This document shows, one piece after another, positions 1 to 11,423 of a stretch of 64,000 nt of DNA. The notes below the pieces were generated by a model. That model searched no databases. It saw only the letters and a program-made list of their open reading frames with translations, and was not told the DNA's origin. Each line of letters starts with the position of its first letter. Positions within the stretch are counted from its first letter, which is position 1. The stretch comes from Azolla caroliniana (taxonomy: Eukaryota > Polypodiophyta): contig JBHGNT010000004.1 of assembly GCA_043228905.1 (NCBI GenBank), forward strand, positions 9,176,001 to 9,240,000, in the 5' to 3' direction. Made by a program: the position numbers and the translations under genes.

Positions 1-100
1 GGATGGCAAATTCGGGTCGACGAGAAAGAGCATCGGCCATCCCATGTTGGCCACCAGGTCGAAATACAATCTCAAAATCATAGTCGGCGAGACATGTCGA

Positions 101-1862
101 TCAACGAGCCTGCCTTCGATTCAAAGTACGAGTAATGGAAAAATAAATTAAATTCTTATGATCAGTCACTACCTGGACATGGTGTTGTGCTCCGGCCAAA
201 TAGGGGTGCCATTCTTCAAAGGAGGCAATGATAACGGCAAGCTCCTTTTCGTATATTGGATCATTTATTTTGGATGCAGTGAATTTACAATAGTAGTAAG
301 CCACCGGGTGCATTATGTTGGCGTAATCAACTTGGGATAAAATGATGCCAATGACAAAGTCAAAGGCATCAATTTCGACATGGAAGGGTCATGTGGGGTC
401 AGCATGTAGGAGCACAGGGGTAGTGGTGAATGTGTATTTGAGAGAGTCGGACGCATTTTATGCCGCCAAGGTCCATAGAAAGGGAGTACCTTTGTGCGTG
501 AGGGCGATAAGAGGATGGGCTAGAGTGGAAAACCCCTGGATGAAGTGATGGTAAAAATTGGCGAAGCCGAGGAAGGATTGTACATCTTTAAGTCAAGTTG
601 GAGTCACCCACTCCCGAATGACCCCGAATGACGGAAACCTTCTTCATATCCATTGTGATGCCATTGGGCGAGATGATGTAGCCCAAGAATTCAATCGAGG
701 TACGGTCAAACTCGCATTTCTCACTTTTGGCATAAAGGCCGTGCTCCCAAAGTTTTGCAAGAACTAATTGGACTTGATGGGTGTGCTCTGCCATGTTTGG
801 CGAGAAAATGAGAATATCATCCAGGTAGATAACCACAAAATGATCGAGATATTCTTGAAATATATCGTTCATCATATGTTGAAAAACAATTGGGGCATTA
901 GTAAGACCGAAAGGCATTACCTTATATTCGAAATGCCCATATCGTGTTTGTAAGGCGGTTTTCCATTCATCATCGAGCTTGACGCGGACCAAATTGTACA
1001 CACCACGCAGATAAACTTTCGAGAAGACACGCATAGCTCGGAATCGGTCGAGGAGTTCGGGGATCAGATAACGGTTGTGCATAGTGAGTTTGTTTAGACC
1101 CCAAATAGTCTACACATAAGCGTAGAGAGCCGTCCTTCTTCTTCATGAATAATATGGGGGCCCCGGCCAACGACTTAGAAGGTTGAATAAATGCTTTCGC
1201 GAGGTTCTCATCGAGATACACTCAAAGGGACTTTAGCTCTCCTACAGACAATGCATATAGAGAACCAAAGGGTGGTGGACACACGCCTTCTTGAAGATCG
1301 ATGGGATAGTCGTAGAGCCGGTGTTCAGGCAAACGATCTGCATTACGTTTCTCAAATACATTGGAGAAGTCTTTATACTTGTCAGGAATAGTGTGCAGTG
1401 TGTTAGAAGTAGCTCCACAAATGGCGAGTGGGTGATGAACTAAGGGTGGAGTAGCCGAGTCGGGATCAACTGTCTCCGAAGGATGTGAAATGGAATTGGC
1501 CTTCATAGTTGTGCACGAGCATCCTGGCTCATTAAATGTGATCGAGCGATTGCACCAATCCACTATTGGATTGTGCCACGATAGTCCTAAGATGATCGCA
1601 TGCCGAGAGGATGCGATGAGGTTAAAGGGGAGCTCCTCCTAGTGGGAGCCCACACGAAGCCCTAATGGGATTGTAATCTTGGTAATTGCTCTTGATGAGA
1701 GGACACACCCATCAATGGCTTCAATAGGAATGGGTTTTGAGAGGTATATGGCGGGCCGGGTAACTCATGTGCTTGGGTGAATGCGACATCGATGAGGCAA
1801 GAAGACGCTCTAGAATTAAGTAAAGTGAGAGACTGAATGGAACTGGAATTAAAAGAAGGCAT
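101..1862 (-). pseudogene. pol: Gypsy A pol: protease to RNase H, broken
   Basis: Read right to left. A degraded aspartic protease region lies at 1662-1862 (NSRASSCLID, where DSGAS is expected). A linker follows at 1222-1563 with the family signature PDKYKDFSNVFEK. Reverse transcriptase runs from about 1220 to 588, with [19 protein letters not shown], then [10 protein letters not shown] and the catalytic IYLDDIL box. RNase H begins in 101-313 (FTASKINDPIYEKELAVI, then TDHKNLIYF). Several frame changes and stops separate these pieces, so no polyprotein can be made. The enzyme would copy element RNA into DNA in cytoplasmic particles. Identification as gypsy RT is firm. The integrase is outside the window. 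Confidence 0.9.
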
Positions 1863-1922
1863 ACCTCCAATGTGAAATTGCCTGATGTTCTAGCAATGGA
1901 ACCACTAGAATGTGGATGACGG

Positions 1923-2538
1923 TGTCACGTTATTAAGCGCGTGCGTGGAGAACGAGTCGGGACCACGGGGGCCTTGGACCGAGAAATAACCGAACGAGAA
2001 GAGGGGAAGGAAACTACCAATATACTCCGCACGCGCACAGACACACAGATTCATAGGAGTTGCAACTAATTCCAAACAATGGAGATAGAATGAATGTATG
2101 CGTATATACATATATATAAAGGGGTTACAACTAGCAAACCGACGAGTGATAGGGCGTTCCACGGAGCAGAGTCAGCCTCCCGAAACCTGCATAGAACGAC
2201 TATGGAGAAGACAGAGGAGAAGAGCTCGGTTCCCGTCCGGCAACACTTCCTTGTCCCCAAAACGTGATACCCCCCCCCCCCCATTTTACAATACCTCTCC
2301 CTCTTTTATAGCCCAAGGAGGGAGGCCGTTACCACCCATTACATCATGTTTATTCCTTGTCCTTTCGGATAGGGATACGCCTCGATTTTCTCCCTAATGA
2401 ATGCGTGCTACCTAGGATTTCACCTCAGTTGACTTGTACCTATCTACGTACTATACAACAAAACTTGTGCCCACGTGAAAGGGCTTGTTTACGCACGTTA
2501 TACCCGGTTTCCGCCTAGGGACGGTTTTCTCTGAGACA
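1923..2538 (-). repeat. 3' LTR of gypsy B
   Basis: 616-bp LTR from TGTCACGTTATTA to CTGAGACA. It shares long stretches with 13479-14140, including the runs ACCGAACGAGAAGAGGGGAA and CCTAGGGACGGTTTTCTC. It lacks about 70 bp present in the other LTR around 13708-13778 and differs by scattered substitutions, so this is not a recent insertion. Confidence 0.88.
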
Positions 2539-2596
2539 TCCGCCGCACCGGTATGCACCAAAATTAGACTTCTTGCCGGAGAAGTCCGGCCCACGC

Positions 2597-5009
2597 TTAT
2601 CCTTTGTCTTCCGGATCGACATCCATTCTGAGCCAGTCGTTGTCGTCATCCAGGTTGTCTAGGTCCGGTTCAGCCTTGTGCCGCTTTTTGAATGCTTTGA
2701 TCCTTTTCCCCGCCACCGGTACCACCATCCTTGTCTCGTCGAGCTCCACGAGATGGTAGGTCCCATTGTCGTTGGCGCTTGTCACCACATAAGGCCCCAC
2801 CTTCTTGCAAACTTACACACCGCCTTGTGCTGATTCTCGAGGCTGCTGTTGTACACCAGCACCCAGTCACCTTCCTCGATCTTCCTCGGCCTCAGTCGGT
2901 GAGTCCGGTCAAACCGTCCTTTGTTCTTTACCCTCGCCACCCGTAGCTTCTCTGCGCCTCGGTTCACGTCCTCCGGTCTTTGCTCCAGCTATTGAATCCG
3001 TGCCCTAACAGCTCCTCCCAGCTCATCTCGGCTTTCCAGTCCACCGTGGCCGATGAGGAGATTGTTTGCTCCATTGGTATGATCGGCTTCTGCTCGTACA
3101 TTAGCTCTACCGACATGAACCCGGTTACCGGCGTAGTTCGGTCCGCCCACAACGCATAGGGTAAGAGCCGCGGCTAGTTCCCGACTTGGCCTCCACATGC
3201 CCGTACTAACGTTTTGACGATCGGCCCGTGTCCACATTCCACCTTCCCGTTAGCCTCCAGATTGTACACTGTGGTGAGCGAGAGTTTAATCCCTAGCCGG
3301 TCAAACAACTCTTCCGCCTCTTGCGCGTCCAATTCTCCGAGGTCGGCCACGATCTTACCTTCGCACCCGTACCGGCATACCACTTCTTCGATCAGAAATC
3401 GACACACGACCGCGGTCGTTTTGTTTTGCAATGCTCAACCTTCCACCTGGTTCATCAGGTCCTCCCGAGCCAGCACCAGATACCGCATCTGCCCTACCCC
3501 CATCGACATCGTCACCAGATCCACCAGCCACTTAAAGTAGACGGTCGGAGGGTAGGTCGGGTGAAGCTCGTCCCGATGTCGGACTATGGAGTGCACCTGA
3601 CAGCTTTCGCAAGTCGTCACGAACCAATGCACGTCCCGATATAGTCCCGGCCACTAGTACTTTCCCTTTAGCTTCTCGAATGTGGCCCACGTCCTGCGGT
3701 GTCCGGCCCAGGGACTCTCGTGGTATGCCGTCAACAATTCTTCCTGTTCCTCTTTCCTCGCCACCACTCGGAGCGGGATGTTGTTTCTCTTCTTCGGGTG
3801 CTTCCATATGCTCCCGTCCCGTAGGAAGAATCGGTACGCTTTCTTCCAAATACGGTTGGTCTCTTCCTTCGTCCACGCCGTGTCCGGTGTCATTGTCTTC
3901 AGGAACCCGCCGATCTGGAGCCACTCCCCGTCGTACTTACTCTCATCGAATTCGTTAAGTGCCAGAGTGCTCCCCTTTCTTGTTGTTACGTAAGCCGCCT
4001 CGAAGAGGTCCACGCCGACTTCCTCGTCCTCCGAAACCATGCCGTCCTCGTCAACGAACCTCGCTCTCGAAAGCATGTCGGCCATGGCATTATCTTTTCC
4101 GGAAATGTCTCGTATTTCCGGATTCAGGGTCTTGATGTACGCGATCCACCCGAGCATCGCCAGGTCCGGAGTCGCGCAGCCGGAAACCGTACGTAGAATC
4201 GGTAGGCAGTCTGTCTCGATGATCACTTCTGTCCTGATCAGATAGTCCTTGTCGGCCTTGACTGCCGAAACGATACCCCATAGCTCGTGCTTAATTTGGG
4301 CGTACCCTCGCTGCCGCTCGCTCAATACCTTTGTCCCGAACCGGATCGGGAACCGTACGTCGTCCTTGTCTTCCTAATTGATCACCCACCCGATTCCGGT
4401 CGGGCTCGTGTCCACCGTCACGTAAATCGGAGTGTCTTTGCCGTAGACCGCCTTTCGGAGGGCCGGTGCCGCGGCGAGCGCCTCTGTCAGTCTCCGGACC
4501 AACTCCGTGTGCTCGTCTCTCCACTCGAATTTACGCCCTTTCTTCAGCAACCCGTAAAGTGGTTCCGCGACATGCCCGTAGTGCGGAATCTAGATGTGAT
4601 AGAACGCACATGCCCCCATAATCCTTCGGACCTCCGTGACCGACCCGCAATCATCCTTCATTGTGGAGATGGCTTCTACCTTAGCTGGGGATGGCTTCCG
4701 GCCGTAAGGCCCGCACAGGTGTCCGATTACCAGGATCTTCGGCTGTCCGAAGGTTGAGTTTTCTCCGGAGAAGGTGAGCCGCGCGCTCTCGAGTCTTTGT
4801 AGCAACTTCTCGCAGTCGCAGATGTGATCCGTCACGAACTTCCGGCAACCGTCGGGCCCCACCGATTCGTCCTTGTCCTCAACCGGACATCCTTTGATCA
4901 GAATGTCATCTAGAAACGGGATGGTGATGTCCGGGATGCAGTCCCTCAACACCTTGTTCATCGTATTCACCATGTGCGCCACCGAGTTCTCCCCCCTTGC
5001 GGTAGGGTA
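2597..5009 (-). pseudogene. pol: Gypsy B pol C-part: RT end, RNase H, integrase
   Basis: Continuation of RT after the copia insertion. The catalytic box PFLDDILIKGC is at about 4880-4920, followed by GHLCGPYGRKPSPAKVEA and a thumb ending FYHI then a stop near 4590. RNase H is spread over 4524-4000 (SERQRGYAQIKHELWGIVSA, then a MADMLSRARF end). The integrase zinc region HESPWAGHRRTWATFEKLK is at about 3660-3740 with CESCQVH at about 3600. The core is degraded: ADLGELD stands where ADNG-type residues are expected, followed by YNLEANGKVECGH. The C-terminal part at 2597-2800 reads VVTSANDNGTYHLVELDE. A run of six C at 4991-4996 marks a frameshift close to the insertion point. Not functional. Confidence 0.88.
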
Positions 5010-5596
5010 TGTTGGGATTACGGTCCCTCCGGATGGGATGTCCGGAGATGAATGACGGCAAGCCCGGTTGCGGTTACGGAACCGGATGAAGAGTACCCGG
5101 CATGAAGCCGGATGAAGAGTACCCGGATACGGATCCGGATGATGAAGACCCCGGCTACGGAGCCGGATGACGAATGTACCCGGAGAGAGAGATCCGGATG
5201 CAGGGCTATATTTGTAAATATCCCGAAAGTCATATATGTATAAATGTGACTTAGGGCAAACAGTTTTATGAGGTTGTTGCTTAATTTTCATGCGAAGTGA
5301 GAGCAGCCGAGAGAGAGAGAGAGAGAGAGACGAAGAGGTCGTTGCCTCTGTGTATTGCCGCCGCCTGTGGCGAAGACAGTGAGCTCAAGGTTGTTGCCTT
5401 GTAGCTTCACCAGTGTACATCCCTGTTCATAGTGATAGTTGGAGTTTGAGGCTCCCGTGGTTTTTCCCATTTAGGGTTTTCCACGTAAAACATCCAGTGT
5501 ACCTTTCTCTCTATTGTCTTTCGTGCATTGTTGTATTTCCCGTTTTCTGTGAATCGATCCTGTTCCTCGGTTGTGGCCGAGCACGGAATTTCAATA
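5010..5596 (+). repeat. 5' LTR of the young copia element
   Basis: 587 bp. It starts TGTTGGGATTACGG and ends TTTCAATA next to the AAG spacer and primer binding site. The U3-like part carries direct repeats of CCGGATGAAGAGTACCCGG (about 5087-5130). A TATA-like ATATATGTATAAATG lies at about 5233-5247, and a GA microsatellite at about 5311-5330. The last eight bases are shared with the 3' LTR before the sequences diverge, so the end is ATA rather than the usual CA. Confidence 0.95.
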
Positions 5597-5599
5597 AAG

Positions 5600-5611
5600 T
5601 GGTATCAGAGC
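5600..5611 (+). promoter_or_regulatory. Primer binding site, initiator Met tRNA type
   Basis: TGGTATCAGAGC begins three bases after the 5' LTR. It is the usual plant retroelement PBS, complementary to the 3' end of initiator methionine tRNA, where minus-strand synthesis starts. Confidence 0.93.
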
Positions 5612-5627
5612 GACGATAACACAGAAG

Positions 5628-8600
5628 ATGGAAGGCGGCGGTAGCGGGCAGCCGGGAATGATGGTGCTGAATGCGCAGAATTACGCCGACTGGAAGATCA
5701 AGATGGAGGATCTTCTGATTGTTCGGGACCTGTACGAACCGATTGACAGGTCGGAAATACCGAAGGGAGTACTTGAGTCGGAGTGGAAGCTCCTGAACCG
5801 GAAAGCAGTAGCGACGATCCGGCAATATGTCGATGTAAGTGTCCTGCAACATGTGGCGAACGATACGAACGCCTATGAGATGTGGAAGAAGCTGTCGGGC
5901 CTCTATGAGAGGAAGAATGCGTTGAACCGGACCTCCCTGATGAGAAAGATAGTGAACCTCAAGTACCGGGACGGCGAGAGTATGGTGGAACACGTAAGCA
6001 CGTTCATGGGATTCGTGAACCAGCTTGCGGCGATCAAGTTCCCGTTGGAGGATGCAATGCAAGCCATCATCCTGATGTGTACATTGCCGGACAGCTGGGA
6101 GAACTTGGTGGTGACTCTCAGCACCTCCTGCACGGAAGACAACTTGTCCCTACAAACGGTAAAGACAAGTATTCTAAATGAAGAAGCGCGTCGGAGAGAT
6201 AAAGAACCGGCCTCCGACTCGAAGGCGCTGCTTACCGAATCGGAACGGGGAAGACACTGGAACCGGAGTCCGCAAAGACGGGAGAAGTCGGGGACCCGGT
6301 CGCAGTCAAGAGGAAGACCCATTTGCTTCCACTGTGGGAAGCCGGGGCACTTCCGGAAGAATTGTCGGCATTACCGAAAGGACAACGGAGCCGACGACAC
6401 CGATTCGAAGAAGTCACCGGAGAGAAACGGTGCATACCGGGGAGCCACGGACCGGAGAGGTCCGGATCGGCGAGGGCAGGACCGGAAAGGAACGACGGCA
6501 CTCGCGGCAAGTGAAGAAGAGATAATGCTCATTACCGAAGAGAGGGAGCTGAACCTTGCCGGCGTAGAGATGACCTGGGTGGTCGATTCCGGAGCGTCGT
6601 TCCACCTGACCCCGGAGAAGAAATACTTCTCATCCTACACAGCCGGTGAGCACGGTTTTGTCCGGATGGGAAATGAAGGTACATGCCGAATTGCCGGTAT
6701 AGGAGACGTGTGGCTGATGACATCAACCGGATGCAAGATGCTGTTGAAGGATGTGCGACACGTTCCGGAGGTCCGATTGAACCTGATCTCGGCCGGGAGG
6801 CTAGATGATGAAGGCTACACGGGTAGCATCCGGAACGGCGTAATGAAGTTCAGCAAGGGGAGCCTGATAGTGGCTCGGGCCCGGAAGGTCAACACTCTGT
6901 ACCTGATGAATGCCCGGTTATGTCCGGAAGAGCTGAATGTAGCAGCCGACACTGCCGGTGAGCTGTGGCACAAAAGACTGTGCCACATGAGTGAGAAGGG
7001 GATGAAGAGGCTTGCAGAAGACAACCTTATTCCAGTGAAGCATGTGCACCTGGAGAAGTGCACCGACTGCCTGGCCGGTAAGCAAAACCGGACCTCCTTC
7101 CACTCAAGGCCACCGACGAGACGTAGCGCACCCTTGGAGCTGATGCACACTGATGTGTGTCAGGTAGAAACGAAGTCACATGGCGGAGCCCAGTACTTCG
7201 TGACATTCATTGATGATCACAGCCGGAAGCTGTGGACGGCACCGTTGAAGACAAAGGACCAAGTGTTGTCCGTCTTCAGAGAACTCCACGCGAGAGTGGA
7301 AAGAGAATCCGGCAAGAAGCTGAAAGCGATACGAGCGGATAACGGAGGGGAATACCGGGGGCAGTTCCAGGAGTACTGTCGCTCGAAGGGAATCCGGCTC
7401 GAGTTTACTGTGCCGAAGACGCCGGAACTGAACGGGCTGGCCGAGAGGATGAACCGGACCATAATGGAGAGGGTCCGGAGTATGCTAGCGCATGCGAAAC
7501 TACCCAAGGGATTTTGGGCTGAGGCAATGTCGACGGCGACGTATGTGATAAATAGATCACCCTCAGTACCTTTGGACGGAGACACGCCGCAGAAAGTGTG
7601 GACCGGTAAGGAAGTGTCCTACCGGCATCTGAAGGTGTTCGGGTGTCTCACATACGTGCATGTGGCAAAGGACCGGAGAGGAAAGTTAGATCCAAAGACC
7701 CGGCCATGCATATTCCTCGGTTACGGCGACGACGAGTTCGGCTACCGAGTATGGGACCCGGTCGACAAGAAGATATTCAGGAGTCGAGATATCATTTTCA
7801 TGGAGGACAAGACGCTCGCCGACTGGGAGTCGGAGAAGAAGATGAAGAGCTCCAAGTCGACCGGTGAGGATAAACTCTACGAGGAGCAGTCCCGACCGGC
7901 AAGGGACCGGTTAACACTCGAAGACCCGGCCGAAGACGGTGAAGAAACAGAACCGGCCGAAGAAGATGAAAATGATACCGGAACCGGCCCCGATCCCGAA
8001 ATGGATTCGGATGAAGAAGAAGAATCGGAAGAACCGGTTACCGAAGCTCCCGAACGGAGATATCCTCTAAGAGAGAGAAGGGCCCCCCGGAGATTTCCGG
8101 AACCAGAGCACGTGCTGCTAACCGACGAGGGGGAGCCGGAGAGCTTTGAAGAAGCAAAGCACGACACCCAGAGCCGCAGGTGGTTAAGTGCCATGCAGGA
8201 GGAGATGGATTCCCTGCATGAGAACCACACATATGAACTTGTGGAGTTGCCGAAAGGAAAGCGGGCACTTCGAAACAAGTGGGTGTTCAAGCTGAAACCG
8301 GGAGATGCCGGAAACCCCCAGAGATACAAAGCCAGGATCGTGGTGAAGGGGTTCCAGCAGAAGAAGGGCGTCGACTTCGACGAGATATTTGCCCCGGTAG
8401 TGAAGATGACCTCTATCCGGACGGTGCTGAGCATAGCGGCAAGCATGGACCTCGAGGTAGAACAGATGGACGTGAAGACGGCATTCCTTCACGGTGACCT
8501 CGATGAAGAGATCTACATGCAGCAACCGGAAGGATTCGAGAAGAAAGGGAAGGAGCACCTGGTATGCCGGTTGAAGAAGAGCCTTTACGGATTGAAGCAG

Positions 8601-9704
8601 GCTCCCTGGCAATGGTACCGGAAGTTCGACTCCTTCATGACCGACGAAGGGTACCTCAAAACGCAGTCCGACCACTGCGTGTTTGTGAAGAAGTTCGAAG
8701 GAGGAGACTTTCTAATACTCCTCCTGTACGTGGACGACATGTTGATCGTCGGACGGGACCAGGTCAAGATACGGATGCTGAAGAAGGCTCTTCACCAAAC
8801 CTTCTCAATGAAGGACCTGGGTCCGGCAAGGAAAATACTAGGGATGCACATCATCCGGGACCGGAAGAAGAAGCAGTTGTGGCTGTCACAGGAGAAGTAC
8901 GTGACGAAGGTGCTTCACCGGTTCAACATGTCGGAAGCAAGACCGGTCGGGTCAACCCTCCCAGCAAACTGCAAGTTGTCCAGCAAGCAGAGCCCCAAGA
9001 CAAAGGCTGAGAAGGAGGATATGATGAAAGTGCCGTATGCCTCAGCCGTCGGGAGCTTGATGTACGCCATGGTGTGTACGAGACCGGACATAGGATATGC
9101 AGTCGGAGTGGTAAGCCGGTACATGAGCAATCCTGGCAAAGAGCATTGGAACGCGGTCAAGTGGACACTCCGATACCTGAAGGGCACGGCAAACGTGTGC
9201 CTTCGATTCGGCTCCGGTAAGCCCCAACTCGACGGCTTCACCGATTCGGATATGTCGGCTGATGCAGATACCAGCCGGTCCACATCAGGGTATGTGATGA
9301 CCTATGCAGGGGGAGCCGTTTCGTGGCAGTCGAGGCTGCAGAAGACGGTTGCGTTGTCAACCACGGAGGCGGAGTACATGGCAGCTGTTGAAGTCGGCAA
9401 GGAAATAATATGGATGAAGGACTTCATTAGAGAGCTCGGTATCCAACAGGAGGAGTACCGACTCTACTGCGACAGTCAGAGTGCCATCCACCTTGCGAAG
9501 AACGCGGCCTACCATTCCCGGACGAAACACATCCAGCGGAGATACCACTGGATCCGGGAGAGGATAGAAGACGAGGAGTTCGTGCTGACGAAGATCCACA
9601 CTGACGAGAACGGGTCGGATATGCTGACCAAGGTGCTCACACCCGACAAGCTGGAAGCATGCCGGAAGAGGATCGGATTGGAGAGACATCCCATGCCGAA
9701 GTGA
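5628..9704 (+). CDS. gag-pol: Ty1/copia gag-pol polyprotein, intact
   Basis: Uninterrupted frame of 1358 residues from ATG 5628, 17 bp after the PBS, to TGA. Domains in order: UBN2-type gag from about residue 15 to 200; zinc knuckle CFHCGKPGHFRKNC at about 233; aspartic protease VVDSGAS with D320; GAG-pre-integrase with LWHKRLCH near 446 and CTDC near 478; integrase core with D509, D571 and E606 (DD35E); an acidic linker at about 740-840 ending in YPLRERRAPRRF; RT with MDVKTAFLHGDL, SLYGLKQAP and the YVDD pair at 1036-1037; RNase H with D1206, E1247 and a YCDSQSAI box. That order (PR-INT-RT-RH) defines copia. Every catalytic residue checked is present. Expression is probably driven by the 5' LTR. 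No separate gag frame or programmed frameshift is seen. Confidence 0.97.
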   Translation: MEGGGSGQPGMMVLNAQNYADWKIKMEDLLIVRDLYEPIDRSEIPKGVLESEWKLLNRKAVATIRQYVDVSVLQHVANDTNAYEMWKKLSGLYERKNALNRTSLMRKIVNLKYRDGESMVEHVSTFMGFVNQLAAIKFPLEDAMQAIILMCTLPDSWENLVVTLSTSCTEDNLSLQTVKTSILNEEARRRDKEPASDSKALLTESERGRHWNRSPQRREKSGTRSQSRGRPICFHCGKPGHFRKNCRHYRKDNGADDTDSKKSPERNGAYRGATDRRGPDRRGQDRKGTTALAASEEEIMLITEERELNLAGVEMTWVVDSGASFHLTPEKKYFSSYTAGEHGFVRMGNEGTCRIAGIGDVWLMTSTGCKMLLKDVRHVPEVRLNLISAGRLDDEGYTGSIRNGVMKFSKGSLIVARARKVNTLYLMNARLCPEELNVAADTAGELWHKRLCHMSEKGMKRLAEDNLIPVKHVHLEKCTDCLAGKQNRTSFHSRPPTRRSAPLELMHTDVCQVETKSHGGAQYFVTFIDDHSRKLWTAPLKTKDQVLSVFRELHARVERESGKKLKAIRADNGGEYRGQFQEYCRSKGIRLEFTVPKTPELNGLAERMNRTIMERVRSMLAHAKLPKGFWAEAMSTATYVINRSPSVPLDGDTPQKVWTGKEVSYRHLKVFGCLTYVHVAKDRRGKLDPKTRPCIFLGYGDDEFGYRVWDPVDKKIFRSRDIIFMEDKTLADWESEKKMKSSKSTGEDKLYEEQSRPARDRLTLEDPAEDGEETEPAEEDENDTGTGPDPEMDSDEEEESEEPVTEAPERRYPLRERRAPRRFPEPEHVLLTDEGEPESFEEAKHDTQSRRWLSAMQEEMDSLHENHTYELVELPKGKRALRNKWVFKLKPGDAGNPQRYKARIVVKGFQQKKGVDFDEIFAPVVKMTSIRTVLSIAASMDLEVEQMDVKTAFLHGDLDEEIYMQQPEGFEKKGKEHLVCRLKKSLYGLKQAPWQWYRKFDSFMTDEGYLKTQSDHCVFVKKFEGGDFLILLLYVDDMLIVGRDQVKIRMLKKALHQTFSMKDLGPARKILGMHIIRDRKKKQLWLSQEKYVTKVLHRFNMSEARPVGSTLPANCKLSSKQSPKTKAEKEDMMKVPYASAVGSLMYAMVCTRPDIGYAVGVVSRYMSNPGKEHWNAVKWTLRYLKGTANVCLRFGSGKPQLDGFTDSDMSADADTSRSTSGYVMTYAGGAVSWQSRLQKTVALSTTEAEYMAAVEVGKEIIWMKDFIRELGIQQEEYRLYCDSQSAIHLAKNAAYHSRTKHIQRRYHWIRERIEDEEFVLTKIHTDENGSDMLTKVLTPDKLEACRKRIGLERHPMPK

Positions 9705-9712
9705 AGGGGGAG
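9703..9712 (+). promoter_or_regulatory. Polypurine tract of the young copia element
   Basis: GAAGGGGGAG, overlapping the stop codon end of the polyprotein and two bases before the 3' LTR. Expected primer for plus-strand DNA synthesis. Confidence 0.88.
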
Positions 9713-9714
9713 TT

Positions 9715-10301
9715 TGTTGGGATTACGGTCCCTCCGGATGGGATGTCCGGAGATGAATGACGGCAAGCCCGGTTGCGGTTACGGAACCGGATGAAGAGTA
9801 CCCGGCATGAAGCCGGATGAAGAGTACCCGGATACGGATCCGGATGATGAAGACCCCGGCTACGGAGCCGGATGACGAATGTACCCGGAGAGAGAGATCC
9901 GGATGCAGGGCTATATTTGTAAATATCCCGAAAGTCATATATGTATAAATGTGACTTAGGGCAAACAGTTTTATGAGGTTGTTGCTTAATTTTCATGCGA
10001 AGTGAGAGCAGCCGAGAGAGAGAGAGAGAGAGAGACGAAGAGGTCGTTGCCTCTGTGTATTGCCGCCGCCTGTGGCGAAGACAGTGAGCTCAAGGTTGTT
10101 GCCTTGTAGCTTCACCAGTGTACATCCCTGTTCATAGTGATAGTTGGAGTTTGAGGCTCCCGTGGTTTTTCCCATTTAGGGTTTTCCACGTAAAACATCC
10201 AGTGTACCTTTCTCTCTATTGTCTTTCGTGCATTGTTGTATTTCCCGTTTTCTGTGAATCGATCCTGTTCCTCGGTTGTGGCCGAGCACGGAATTTCAAT
10301 A
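9715..10301 (+). repeat. 3' LTR of the young copia element
   Basis: 587 bp, with no difference from 5010-5596 found by eye. It is followed directly by the GGGTA target duplication and the continuation of gypsy B RT. Confidence 0.95.
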
Positions 10302-11391
10302 GGGTACACATCCAAACTAGGCCAAGAGGAGTCCGCATCGTCGTGACATCCTTGCTCTCTACGGCTAGTTGGAACTGATCGTACCCTGAGTACAGATCCC
10401 CGATCGAGTAGATCGACCTCCCTGCGAAGGCCTCCGCAAACTCATCAATGGTCGGTCCGATACCTGCGTTTCGAATGGTTACCTTGTTGACCGGCTGCAG
10501 GTCCTGTATGAAGTGCAGTGTGCTGTTCTTCTTCGGCACGGTAAACCACCAATTCGAATATGGGGCACTCGACGGTTCGAGGATGCCCATCTCCACCTTT
10601 TGTTTCAGCAGCTCCATCAACTTCGGGATGTGAGCTTTGGGTACCGGAATCGGTTTGAGATTCCACGGCATATGCAGTATCGTGAAGATCACCATTGGTT
10701 CCACAACCGTCGGGTCTATACACCCGATCTCGTTCGGTGAGAATGCAAAAGCCTTCTCGTGCTTCCCGAGCATTCTCTGAAACTGGTCCTCTTCCACCAG
10801 CAGTAGAAAGCCACCCCCACCGATCTTGAGCTCCCGTAGCGTTATGTTAGTGAACGTGTGTGCTATGCTGGCTGGATCTTGTAAACATGGGTCTGACGCG
10901 ACCCCCTTTATCCGTAACTCGCTGCCCTTCGGCAAGGGTGCCGCGACTGGCCTCACCTTCCGGTCCACAGTCTTCTACTTCGTTTCCACTTGGGCCGTCC
11001 GATCCGACTCGAGTCCATTACCGAAGTCGGCGATGAATTTGTACATCTTTTTCGAGCTTACCGGAATCGTTCGGTCCTCATTAAGGCCTTCTCCGAACAC
11101 CTCTCGTAACTTCCCTAAGGTGTCGTCGAAAGAGACCACCTCCACGGCTCCATTGATTTCCTCTTCAAGGCCGAGGACTCTACATGCCCGAAGTCGCTCC
11201 TCCGCCCACTTCTTTTCTCGGCCAACTACGCTGGCTATCGTACAACCTCCGCTATCGGAGAACCAAAATTTCCTACCTATGGTACAGGTCTTTTTGCCTA
11301 TAGTACATCTGTGGGGTTTTTCCGTGGTGTTCAGACTATTGCGGCCCCACGCCCTGATAGCCCTCTCTAAAAATCCCCTCGGGTTTTGCAA
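10302..11391 (-). pseudogene. pol: Gypsy B: RT N-part and upstream linker
   Basis: RT amino half of element B, read right to left. It has a 250-residue open stretch at about 10302-10968: PMVIFTILHMPWNLKPIPVP, then KVEMGILEPSSAPYSNWWF, TVPKKNSTLHFIQDLQPV and DLYSGYDQFQLAVES. It ends at MCTL where the copia element is inserted. The upstream segment 10975-11391 is a linker frame interrupted by a stop near 10970. After the copia element the protein would continue at 5009, but a frameshift lies a few bases beyond. The match to element G at 61457-63184 is close, which supports the assignment. Confidence 0.9.
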
Positions 11392-11423
11392 CCGAGGGTC
11401 TCACGGTTACGCTCATGGTTCGG

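Larger units (their letters stand above)
5010..10301 (+). mobile_element. Complete, apparently very young Ty1/copia element
   Basis: 5292-bp element: LTR 5010-5596, primer binding site 5600-5611, one polyprotein frame 5628-9704, polypurine tract 9703-9712, LTR 9715-10301. The target duplication GGGTA is at 5005-5009 and 10302-10306. The two LTRs look identical over 587 bp and the coding frame is open throughout, which indicates a very recent insertion and a possibly still competent copy. It lies head-on in the RT of gypsy B, which reads on the other strand. All parts required for a transposition cycle are present, but competence itself is an inference. Confidence 0.97.

Noticed and set aside
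3680-3993. Plus-strand frames overlapping gypsy B pol
   Set aside because: These are antisense shadows of the integrase/RNase H sequence, without domains or starts of their own. The same holds for the many frames opposite the copia polyprotein at 5628-9704 and opposite 27977-35109.
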